22,398 bases of DNA from Terrimonas_A sp040509495 (GTDB taxonomy: Bacteria > Bacteroidota > Bacteroidia > Chitinophagales > Chitinophagaceae). This document shows positions 14,966 to 22,398 of the stretch, in pieces. Location: NCBI GenBank assembly GCA_040509495.1, contig JBEVKW010000039.1:1-22398 (forward strand), read 5' to 3'. Position numbers and translations under genes: made by a program. Positions within the stretch are counted from its first letter, which is position 1, and each line of letters starts with the position of its first letter. The notes below the pieces were generated by a model that was not told the origin of the DNA, did not search any database, and saw nothing but the letters and a program-made list of their open reading frames with translations.

Positions 14966-17290
14966 ATGTCAAAACACTTCATCACCATTGCCGCATTGGC
15001 GGCTTCGCTGGCAGCTACGGCACAGCGCACAGACTCACTGTCGCGAAAAGACTACGAACACGCCGCCACCTTTGTCGGTCTTAACACGGACAACCTTGTT
15101 TTCCGCAATAACGTGCGGACCAATTGGATCGAAGGCACCGATAAACTGTGGTACTCCGTTAACACGGAAAAAGGTACAGAATTCATCCTGGTCGATCCCG
15201 CTAAAAAATCAAAAGCTCCTGCATTTGATCAGGCGAAACTGGCTGCGGCTATTTCAAAATCCACCAGCCGCAACTTCGACGCTTATAAACTTCCGTTCCA
15301 GACCTTCACATTCGCCGCAGATCTTAAATCCATTTCCTTCAATGCGGATGGTAAAAAATGGACGTATGAGCTGAAGACAAATGTACTGATCGAACAAGGT
15401 GCCGCCGGTAGTGAAGCTCCTGCAGCCTCACCAATGGGCCGCCGCGGTGGTTTTGCCGATGCCGTTTCCCCGGATGGTAAAAAAGCAGCCTTTATAAAGA
15501 ATTACAACCTTTGGGTACGTGATCTCGAAACAAAAAAAGAAACACAGCTCACCACAGACGGCATAAAAGATTTTGGTTATGCAACAGATAATGCAGGCTG
15601 GGCGAATAGCGACCGCGCGATCCTGAAATGGTCGCCCGATTCAAAAAAGATCGCCACTTTCCAGCAGGATGAACGCAAGGTGGGCGATATGTATCTCGTT
15701 ACCACGAATGTTGGCCACCCCACTCTCCGCGCCTGGAAATATCCTTTACCGGGAGATAAAGAGGTAGCTATGCTGCACCGCGTGATCATTAATGTGGACG
15801 AACCCAAAGTGATCCGGTTGCAAATGCAGCCAGACTTTCACCGCTCTTCCATGAGCGATAATATCACAGATGGCGGCAGCCTTGCTGATGTTGACTGGAA
15901 AGCTGATGGGACTGAACTCGCCTTCCTCTCCACTTCCCGCGATCATAAGAACTCCAAAATGCGCATCGCTGACGCAAACACCGGTATTATAAGAGAAGTA
16001 TTTGAAGAAACCGTTCCTACGCAATACGAATCAGGCCGCGGCGGTATCAACTGGCGCTATCTTCCTGCCACAAGCGAATTCATCTGGTACAGCCAACGGG
16101 ATAACTGGGGACATTTGTACCTGTATGATGCAAAAACAGGCCAGGTGAAAAACCAGATCACGAAAGGCGATTTCGTTGTAGCACGGATCCTGAAAGTAGA
16201 TGAGAAGAAAAGAGAGATCCGTTTTACCGCTTATGGTAAAGATCCGGTGAACCCTTATTTCTCGAATGTTTACAAGATCGGGTTTGATGGCAAAAACCTT
16301 GTTGCACTCACTTCCGGAACAGGTACACACACGGCTGCCTTCTCTCCGTCTGAAAAATATCTTGTTGACACCTATTCTCAGCCAGATACCCCTCCGGTAA
16401 CCGTATTGCGTGATGCAAATGGCAAGCAACTGCTTGAACTGGAAAAAACAGACCTCACCAAACTTCAGGCAACAGGCTGGAAAGCTCCAACACCTGTGAA
16501 AGTGAAGGCGCATGATGGCACTACCGATATCTATGGCCTCGTGTTCACTCCGACGAAAATAGACGCCGGTAAGAAATACCCGGTAGTGAATTATATCTAT
16601 CCTGGTCCGCAGGGAGGCAGTGTTGGTAGCTGGGCATTTTCCGTATCGCGCAGCGATCACCAGGCACTGGCTGAGCTTGGCTTTATCGTGGTACTGATCG
16701 AAGGCACCAGCAACCCTAACCGTTCTAAAAGCTATCATGATATGAGTTATGGCAACATGGCGGAGAACACGATCCCTGATCAGATCACCGCAATCCGCCA
16801 GCTTTCACAAACCTACCCTATGGATACAACCAAAGTAGGTATGTGGGGCCATTCCGGTGGCGGCTTCGCAACAGCTACAGCCATGTTCCGCTTCCCCGAT
16901 TTTTATAAAGTGGGTATCTCTGAATCCGGCAACCATGATAACCGCAACTACGAAGACGATTGGGGCGAGCGTTATAATGGCCTGGCAGAAAATGTGAACT
17001 ATGGTGCACAGGCCAATCAGAACTATGCTCAGAACCTGAAAGGAAAACTGATGCTGGTTCATGGTATGATGGACAACAACGTGCCACCATCCAATACACT
17101 GCTTGTTGTGGAAGCATTACAAAAAGCGAATAAAGATTTTGATCTCGTGATCTTCCCGAACAGCGCACACGGATTCGGTCAGTATTCCTATTATATGATG
17201 AGAAGAAGATGGGATTATTTTGTGAAACATTTGAGAGGCATTGAACCTCCGAAGGAGTTTGAGTTGAGAGCGCCGACGGCGGGGAGATAA
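14966..17290 (+). CDS. S9 family peptidase, dipeptidyl peptidase IV-like
   Basis: A 774-residue protein with a signal peptide (MSKHFITIAALAASLAATAQ). Residues ~60-500 form the DPP-IV N-terminal beta-propeller, with SPDGKKAAFIKNYNLWV, WSPDSKKIATFQQDE, EVAMLHRVIINVD and QYESGRGGINWRYLP. The C-terminal alpha/beta-hydrolase domain has the catalytic triad S630 (GHSGGG), D703 (GMMDNNVPP) and H735 (SAHGFG), with YPGPQGGSVG before it. It should cleave X-Pro (or similar) dipeptides from peptide N-termini in the periplasm or on the surface. There is no T9SS tail. Length and motif spacing are normal. The ATG was chosen because the signal peptide starts there. A strong terminator follows 24 bp after the stop, so it is probably monocistronic. 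Confidence 0.95.
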   Translation: MSKHFITIAALAASLAATAQRTDSLSRKDYEHAATFVGLNTDNLVFRNNVRTNWIEGTDKLWYSVNTEKGTEFILVDPAKKSKAPAFDQAKLAAAISKSTSRNFDAYKLPFQTFTFAADLKSISFNADGKKWTYELKTNVLIEQGAAGSEAPAASPMGRRGGFADAVSPDGKKAAFIKNYNLWVRDLETKKETQLTTDGIKDFGYATDNAGWANSDRAILKWSPDSKKIATFQQDERKVGDMYLVTTNVGHPTLRAWKYPLPGDKEVAMLHRVIINVDEPKVIRLQMQPDFHRSSMSDNITDGGSLADVDWKADGTELAFLSTSRDHKNSKMRIADANTGIIREVFEETVPTQYESGRGGINWRYLPATSEFIWYSQRDNWGHLYLYDAKTGQVKNQITKGDFVVARILKVDEKKREIRFTAYGKDPVNPYFSNVYKIGFDGKNLVALTSGTGTHTAAFSPSEKYLVDTYSQPDTPPVTVLRDANGKQLLELEKTDLTKLQATGWKAPTPVKVKAHDGTTDIYGLVFTPTKIDAGKKYPVVNYIYPGPQGGSVGSWAFSVSRSDHQALAELGFIVVLIEGTSNPNRSKSYHDMSYGNMAENTIPDQITAIRQLSQTYPMDTTKVGMWGHSGGGFATATAMFRFPDFYKVGISESGNHDNRNYEDDWGERYNGLAENVNYGAQANQNYAQNLKGKLMLVHGMMDNNVPPSNTLLVVEALQKANKDFDLVIFPNSAHGFGQYSYYMMRRRWDYFVKHLRGIEPPKEFELRAPTAGR

Positions 17291-17313
17291 TTCATCTATT
17301 ATAGCTGATTTTG

Positions 17314-17347
17314 AGAGGTCATACTTGTGTATGACCTCTTTTATTTT
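17314..17347 (+). terminator. Intrinsic terminator of the S9 peptidase gene
   Basis: AGAGGTCATA (17314-17323) pairs perfectly with TATGACCTCT (17330-17339) around the loop CTTGTG, followed by a T-rich tract (TTTTATTTT). It lies 24 bp after the stop of the peptidase. Confidence 0.92.
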
Positions 17348-17434
17348 CAGGCATTCCGCAGTAAGTGCTTCACGAAATCACCCTCCTGTAGCTGTTTCTT
17401 TGGCCGGACTTTTTGTCTATTTTGTGACCGGATT

Positions 17435-20400
17435 ATGAAAGCTACCACCGCCTTACGCCTGTGCTGCCTGCTTGGAGTCTTCTTTGCTCCTATCCACGTC
17501 CCCGCACAAACGCTACAAAATGCAGCACATTCGCCTGGATCGATGCAACTTCTCGCATCAAAAACGGGGAGATTACCTGCTATTGATTATCCTGCAAGTG
17601 CGTGTTTTACTTACACCTTCAAAATGAGAATAGGTGCCCCGACCGGAAAGACGTTTATCCGCCACACCTTACAGGCAGAAAACGGTTTTCTATATATACT
17701 GGGCAACGTCGATGCACCTGGTGGAAAAAGACACGGTTTTCTGCAGCAGCTAGACTATGAAGGAAATATAGCGTGGACAAAGCAATATGAGCTCTCATCA
17801 CGCAATCTCATTTTTGAATCAATCGCGCAAAATGTTGATGGAACATTGCTGATAGCCGGCTCTACCAGTCAAACCGACGGATCCGATAAAAAACCTTTTA
17901 TATCCTCACTTGACGAAACCGGCATTGTTCATTGGAATAAGATCATTGATTCGCCCGGCTACCAAGGTGCCGCAGTTTCTGTTGAAAAAAACATGGGGAT
18001 CGGCTTTGCGGCACATGATGATTCAACATTGCTTTATTTTAAACTCGATTGGAATGGGAATATCGTGCTATCACGAAAACTACGTGTTGCAGAAAAAGGA
18101 CAGGTCGTTGGTATTGGAAACGCAGGATATAACCTTTGGCATATTGGTTATACGGGTGTCGACTCAGGCCGCCAGGTAGGTGTCGTGATCGACGTCGATA
18201 TGCTATCAGGCAATGTTTCTCACATTAAAAGGTTGGGAGGCCTCTCAAAAAATGCAGATTTTATCATGCATGATTTTGAGGTAACCAATTTACGTTCACA
18301 TTTTGCAGGTATCTATTCCGATAATAACGGCCCATATCAGTTCTTCGAAGCGATATTCAATCAGGGAGCTGTTGATGCGATGATAACCCTGACGGTTGCC
18401 GGCAAAACGATCGATCCTACAGCAAAGATCAACCTGTCAAACAGAAGCGAGTCCATTGCATTTACCTTTTCAGCATCCGACCCGGAAGTATATGCATTTG
18501 GATTTACAAGCGTCCTGCCTTTTACGTCGCGCAACTGGCAAAAAAAATTCACCCTGCCTTCAGCATCTCAACTGGTGAATATTGAGCAGGGGTTCGACGG
18601 TGGATTTTATATCTCTACTAATATCCAGGCAGCAGCCACTGACACACAGGGGTTGCTCTTAAAAACTGACAGCCTGGGTGTAATCAAAAACTGTGAAGGA
18701 ACGCCTTTTGATTTGAACATGCTGGTTCATACAAACCAATATATTACCGTTATCAGTGGCAACTCAACTACGATCTCCCCTTCTTCTGTCTTCATAACAT
18801 CCGGTGTAAGCAATACGATGTTACCGCATACCACAGAATGCAAGAACCTCGCCTGTCCGGTTCAACAACCAATTGAGCAGTGTTTTACCAGTTTTGTTAA
18901 GCGTTACAGATCGGCATCAGCCCGTGATCACGTCTCTTCACTATATATTGATGAACTTGATCAGGTACATCTGCTTGGAGGTGCTAGCAATATTTCACCC
19001 CGAACAAGCCTGGCAGCAGGCACCATTTCCACAATGGACAACCAGGGTCGCGTGTTAAACCGCAAGCAATTCACTATCGGTTCGAGTACCGTATCCCGCG
19101 AAATGATCACGTTGAATGACGGAAACGTACTCATAGCAGGAACCTCTGACTATCCGTCTCCTTTTACCGGAAGAGATACGGCTTACATCACCATCACTAA
19201 GCTTACACCTGGTTTTGGTTTGATATGGAATAAGTCTTTTCTGGTAACTACAAACAACACAATATTCCACGGTATTGTTCAGGACGAAGCAGGGAACATT
19301 TTCATGAGCTATTCAATAGGCTTCACCCTGTGTGACGCTTCGACCCTTATCAAGCTTGACCCTTCCGGAAACCTTGTTTGGCGAAGAGACTATAAGATCC
19401 CCAATGCCTGCGGCATCAACAATACCGGATCCATTATGCAGGATCAGCATTACATCTATTTTGCTCACTGGGCTGCGGGACCACAGGGTATGCTTCTCTA
19501 TAAAGTAGAGAAGGTAACGGGCGCACTCGCCTGGGTTAAAACATACAATGCCCCCAACACATCGCAGGTGAACCTCGCACAAGACATGGCCATGCTTGGA
19601 TCAAAGATCGTTTTACACGGATCAATTACTTCGCAAAACGGGGGATCGGGCTACCCGGTCATAATGACTATCGATATTGATGGAAACATTCTGCAAGCGA
19701 AAGAGATCAGGTTACCGGGTAATATCCCCATGCGTTACAAAATGGCCGTTACCCGCAATAAAGAGATCGTATTGGTGGGAGCGATTGCTAACAATGTCTT
19801 TATCCGGCTCGACAGCAACTTATCTGTTCTGCATAGCAAACAGATAAACCTGCAAACCATCATCACTAATTCTGTTAAAGAAGCCGCAGATGGTAGTATC
19901 TATGCCGCAGGAAATATTACAGGCAGCGATCGCTATAGGGATTTTGGACTACAACGATTTTCCCCGGAAGGATTGGTGGGCAGTTGTTTTTCTGACACGC
20001 TGATCGTATCAACACCCACAGCGATCATAACCATGCAACCAGCTACGGCAACTACAACACCGATGCCACTGCCTCTATACAGTTTGCCTTACTCGGAAGC
20101 CCCATACTCACTCCAGGAAAATGCTGTTCTATGTGCAAACATTGCCAACTGCAATACCATCAACCTTACCGGAACAAAAGATGTCTGCGATACATTAGAA
20201 CACACCATTACGGCAAACCGCAACACCGGATGTAATACGCCTGTTTACTTCAGTTACACAGGCGATAAGATCAAAATGATCAGCAAAACGGATTCCACCT
20301 TCACCTTTAAATTTTCTGAATCCGGCAGTTCAACCATCAAAGCAAGGATCTTTACCGGTTGCGTCTGGGTTGAAGACGAAACAAACGTTCAGGCGAACAT

Positions 20401-21760
20401 TCAGAATATCCCGGCCCTTGATCTCGGTACTGATAAAGAACTTTGTCCGGGTAATACACTCGAGTTAAAAGCACAACCCGGCTATGCTTCTTATCTCTGG
20501 AATGATGGGTCCACACAACCTACGCTATCCATTACCGCCGAAGGCGAATATCACATAAAGGCGATGGATGCCTGCGGAAATGAACAGGCAGACACCATCC
20601 TCATTACACTGGCCGCACCCGTTCCGGTGAGCCTTGGTGGCGACCGCGAAAAATGTAACAACGACACCATACATCTCAAAGCTCCTGATGGATTTATCAG
20701 TTATATATGGGGGCCTGATTACAACTTATCTGCCTCTGGCCAAACAGCTATCATAGCTCCGGGCAAAGACACCGCTTATTACATCAGAGCGGAGAAGTCT
20801 CCCGGTTGCTATGGTTTTGATACGATACAGGTAAAAGTAAAAACTTCACCTCCCGTATTTCTTGGAAACGATACGAGCTTTTGCACAGGCCATAAACTTT
20901 TACTGGATGCCGGTCCGGGTTTCTCCCAATACCTCTGGAGCAACAGCGCCTCCAGTTCATCTATTGAAGTTTCTGCTACAGGCAGTTATTCCGTCATTGC
21001 CGCTACCGTTGAAGGCTGTCGTTCTTTTGATACATTGACCGTGCTGAATACCTGGCCGCTACCTGTCATTGATCTTGATAAAACTTCCCATCTCTGCATC
21101 GGCGAATCGCGCACATTCAACGCAGGAACATTCAATTCGTATCTGTGGCATGATGGAAGTACCCAGCCCACGTTTACCGCAAATACAACGGGAACGTATT
21201 ATGTAACAGTGACGGATCAACGATCCTGCGAAGGAACTGATACGGCAGTCATTCGCACGATCGCACAAAACCCATCAGGCTTCTTACCTCCTGATACAGC
21301 CATCTGTTCTTACGGATCGTTCCTGCTGAAAAGCAATGCAAATTACAGGTCTTATCTATGGAACACCAACAGTACAGCATCATCCATCAGCATCACCAGT
21401 CCGGGAAATTTCTGGTTGCAGGTCAAAGACAACAACGGCTGCGTGGGAAAAGACAGTATTAAGGTTGATCCTAAAAAATGTCTTGAAGGCTTTTTTGCCC
21501 CAACAGCATTTACTCCAAACAATGATGGACATAATGATGCATTTAAACCGTATGCTTTGGGCAATGTTGTATCTTATCGCTTGTCTGTGTTCAATCGTTG
21601 GGGGCAAATGGTCTTCCAAACAACCGATCCAAATAAAGGCTGGGATGGCAAGTTCGCTGGCGTACAGCAAGACAGCAACGTTTTTGCATGGATCTGCACG
21701 TTCCGTTTTGAAGGGCAGGAAGAGCGAAACGAAAAAGGAACTGTCACATTGATCAGGTAA
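17435..21760 (+). CDS. Large T9SS-exported surface protein with propeller-like blocks, Ig-like repeats and CHU_C domain
   Basis: About 1441 residues from ATG 17435. A longer frame to 17327 exists but would start inside the peptidase terminator and would bury the signal peptide (MKATTALRLCCLLGVFFAPIHVPAQ). Two similar blocks with 'D..GN..W.K.Y', 'ADGSIYAAG'-type repeats cover about 25-470 and 480-850; each opens with a related segment (CFTYTFKMRIG and CFTSFVKRYRS) and looks like a beta-propeller. A Cys-containing link follows, then five Ig/PKD-like repeats (about 990-1350) with the pattern 'LG.D..LC.G....L.A...Y.SYLW..GST.....' and a Cys before each D-T-(I/L). The C-terminus (FFAPTAFTPNNDGHNDAF ... 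VFNRWGQMVF ... GWDGKFAG) is the gliding-motility CHU_C/type B sorting domain. It is probably an adhesin-like or surface-layer protein; the ligand is unknown. Confidence 0.93.
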   Translation: MKATTALRLCCLLGVFFAPIHVPAQTLQNAAHSPGSMQLLASKTGRLPAIDYPASACFTYTFKMRIGAPTGKTFIRHTLQAENGFLYILGNVDAPGGKRHGFLQQLDYEGNIAWTKQYELSSRNLIFESIAQNVDGTLLIAGSTSQTDGSDKKPFISSLDETGIVHWNKIIDSPGYQGAAVSVEKNMGIGFAAHDDSTLLYFKLDWNGNIVLSRKLRVAEKGQVVGIGNAGYNLWHIGYTGVDSGRQVGVVIDVDMLSGNVSHIKRLGGLSKNADFIMHDFEVTNLRSHFAGIYSDNNGPYQFFEAIFNQGAVDAMITLTVAGKTIDPTAKINLSNRSESIAFTFSASDPEVYAFGFTSVLPFTSRNWQKKFTLPSASQLVNIEQGFDGGFYISTNIQAAATDTQGLLLKTDSLGVIKNCEGTPFDLNMLVHTNQYITVISGNSTTISPSSVFITSGVSNTMLPHTTECKNLACPVQQPIEQCFTSFVKRYRSASARDHVSSLYIDELDQVHLLGGASNISPRTSLAAGTISTMDNQGRVLNRKQFTIGSSTVSREMITLNDGNVLIAGTSDYPSPFTGRDTAYITITKLTPGFGLIWNKSFLVTTNNTIFHGIVQDEAGNIFMSYSIGFTLCDASTLIKLDPSGNLVWRRDYKIPNACGINNTGSIMQDQHYIYFAHWAAGPQGMLLYKVEKVTGALAWVKTYNAPNTSQVNLAQDMAMLGSKIVLHGSITSQNGGSGYPVIMTIDIDGNILQAKEIRLPGNIPMRYKMAVTRNKEIVLVGAIANNVFIRLDSNLSVLHSKQINLQTIITNSVKEAADGSIYAAGNITGSDRYRDFGLQRFSPEGLVGSCFSDTLIVSTPTAIITMQPATATTTPMPLPLYSLPYSEAPYSLQENAVLCANIANCNTINLTGTKDVCDTLEHTITANRNTGCNTPVYFSYTGDKIKMISKTDSTFTFKFSESGSSTIKARIFTGCVWVEDETNVQANIQNIPALDLGTDKELCPGNTLELKAQPGYASYLWNDGSTQPTLSITAEGEYHIKAMDACGNEQADTILITLAAPVPVSLGGDREKCNNDTIHLKAPDGFISYIWGPDYNLSASGQTAIIAPGKDTAYYIRAEKSPGCYGFDTIQVKVKTSPPVFLGNDTSFCTGHKLLLDAGPGFSQYLWSNSASSSSIEVSATGSYSVIAATVEGCRSFDTLTVLNTWPLPVIDLDKTSHLCIGESRTFNAGTFNSYLWHDGSTQPTFTANTTGTYYVTVTDQRSCEGTDTAVIRTIAQNPSGFLPPDTAICSYGSFLLKSNANYRSYLWNTNSTASSISITSPGNFWLQVKDNNGCVGKDSIKVDPKKCLEGFFAPTAFTPNNDGHNDAFKPYALGNVVSYRLSVFNRWGQMVFQTTDPNKGWDGKFAGVQQDSNVFAWICTFRFEGQEERNEKGTVTLIR

Positions 21761-21807
21761 CCCGTAAGGTCACAAGCCTCTTTTTATCTGCGCTATGTAT
21801 AAATGCT

Positions 21808-21815
21808 TAACTTTC
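21808..21815 (+). promoter_or_regulatory. Possible -7 promoter element (TAACTTTC)
   Basis: TAACTTTC matches TAnnTTT(G/C) and lies 25 bp before the ATG at 21841. No -33 TTG is seen at proper spacing. This is weak evidence that the small downstream gene has its own promoter. Confidence 0.25.
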
Positions 21816-21840
21816 GTGCAAAGTAATACACCTCAACACC

Positions 21841-22341
21841 ATGAAGCTTACAGATAAAAACTGGGCAAAACTCGACGGCGCCAATGGAAAACTTTACGAT
21901 GTGTCCATTCCCCTTCTCAAAATGGAACAATCCACAGATCCCGCCGTACACGCAACCATCTGGCAGGAACTGTGGAATAACCTCCACCAGCATGGCAAAG
22001 TTGGACTTGCTTCATACCTTGCAATTCCACAATTAGTACGCATCACGAAAGAGAAAGGGATCATCGACTGGAATCTCTTCGCACTTTGCAGCATCATCGA
22101 GCAAAAACGTCATGAAAATAATAACCCTGATCTTCCTGCTGCTGCGCAAAAATATTACCAGGAGGGCTTAACAGAGTTGAACAACCTTGCAATGGAAGCG
22201 ATCAAAACCGACCAGGAAGACACCTTGTTTGTAACAGCGCTGGCAGCTATCGCGACCTGTTCGGGAAGAACACGGCTGGGAAATGCATTGGTTCAATTAG
22301 AAGATGAACAGGTACTGGAAGAGTTCCTGGAACAGTTCTGA
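21841..22341 (+). CDS. Helical hypothetical protein, HEAT-repeat-like (166 aa)
   Basis: The ATG start opens 80 bp after the large surface-protein gene. The protein is almost entirely predicted helix, with no signal peptide, no membrane segment and no enzyme motif. The stretch WQELWNNLHQHGKVGLASYLAIPQLVRI resembles the 'LW..L.HQG....AS..A.P.L' helix pair in HEAT-like proteins, some of which act as immunity proteins beside toxins; no toxin gene is visible nearby. Later helices (WNLFALCSIIEQKRH, GLTELNNLAMEAI, TLFVTALAAIATCSGRTRLGNAL) would stack in the same way, and it ends with an acidic tail (EDEQVLEEFLEQF). I do not recognise a named family with certainty. Confidence 0.75.
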   Translation: MKLTDKNWAKLDGANGKLYDVSIPLLKMEQSTDPAVHATIWQELWNNLHQHGKVGLASYLAIPQLVRITKEKGIIDWNLFALCSIIEQKRHENNNPDLPAAAQKYYQEGLTELNNLAMEAIKTDQEDTLFVTALAAIATCSGRTRLGNALVQLEDEQVLEEFLEQF

Positions 22342-22354
22342 ACGAGATGAGTAT

Positions 22355-22390
22355 CGCAAAGACCGCTAAGTAAACGCAAAGTGCGCAAAG
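22355..22390. repeat. CGCAAAG-type short repeat cluster at the window edge
   Basis: Three CGCAAAG copies (22355, 22375, 22384) and one CGCTAAG (22364) occur with start-to-start steps of 9, 11 and 9 bp just after the last gene's stop. The tract may continue past the window. Such tracts are frequent in intergenic DNA of Bacteroidota; no function is known to me. Confidence 0.5.
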
Positions 22391-22398
22391 AAACATAA

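Noticed and set aside
14775..15374. Plus-strand frame of 199 codons overlapping the HD gene and the S9 peptidase start
   Set aside because: It is antisense to the HD gene and out of frame with the well-supported S9 peptidase; composition and lack of any family motif mark it as a shadow.
17327..17434. N-terminal extension of the large surface protein
   Set aside because: It would start inside the hairpin of the peptidase terminator, is Cys/Phe-rich without family character, and would place the signal peptide internally.
21760..21790. Terminator after the large surface-protein gene
   Set aside because: A T5 run follows GGTCACAAGCC, but only about 3 bp can pair, so it does not meet the standard of the two accepted terminators.
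22355..22390. CRISPR repeats from the CGCAAAG copies
   Set aside because: Units are 7 bp with 2-4 bp gaps; there are no spacers and no cas genes.

Overview
The window looks like a chromosomal segment from a Bacteroidota bacterium, most likely a Chitinophagaceae-type soil organism. This placement is inferred. It rests on two secreted proteins with C-terminal type IX secretion (T9SS) sorting domains (one type A-like, one gliding-motility/CHU_C type B-like), A-rich leaders in place of strong Shine-Dalgarno sites, TAnnTTTG-like -7 elements, and a UpxY/RfaH-type NusG paralog. No rRNA, tRNA, transposase, integrase or CRISPR array was seen.

Positions 1-10650 (minus strand) hold the promoter-proximal part of an extracellular contractile injection system (eCIS) operon of the Afp/PVC/MAC/AlgoCIS kind. 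In transcription order it contains: a NusG/RfaH-like antiterminator; one contractile sheath; one gp19-type inner tube; a gp26-like baseplate protein with two CxxC pairs; a disordered eCIS-associated protein; a Pvc16/DUF4255 cap; a Pvc15-like AAA+ ATPase; a 95-aa conserved-looking small protein; a CIS-tube/Afp7-N protein; a LysM-like protein; a gpD-like hub; and the start of a gpV/gp5-like spike that leaves the window. Stop/start overlaps of 4-8 bp link four consecutive junctions from the gp26-like gene to the 95-aa gene. Further baseplate parts (gp25, PAAR, wedge proteins), tape measure, fibres and cargo are expected beyond position 1 and cannot be judged here. Hub and adaptor functions that are fused in Afp8 and Afp7 are carried by separate genes.

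Positions 10651-11425 are an AT-rich boundary. It holds the putative operon promoter, one doubtful small membrane ORF, and a clear intrinsic terminator for the gene to the right.

Positions 11426-17347 hold housekeeping or secreted enzymes: a secreted GH13 alpha-amylase with a T9SS tail (minus), an HD-superfamily phosphohydrolase (minus), and divergently an S9/DPP-IV-type peptidase (plus) with a strong terminator. A 34-bp perfect GC-rich inverted repeat, forming a roughly 112-nt hairpin, lies just downstream of the HD gene.

Positions 17435-22341 (plus) hold a ~1441-aa T9SS-exported surface protein, built from two propeller-like blocks, five Ig-like repeats and a CHU_C tail, followed by a 166-aa helical, HEAT-like hypothetical. 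The window ends in a short CGCAAAG-type repeat cluster.

The most notable biology is the eCIS operon headed by its own specialised antiterminator, with its unassigned disordered, small and zinc-ribbon components, and the large intergenic palindrome.
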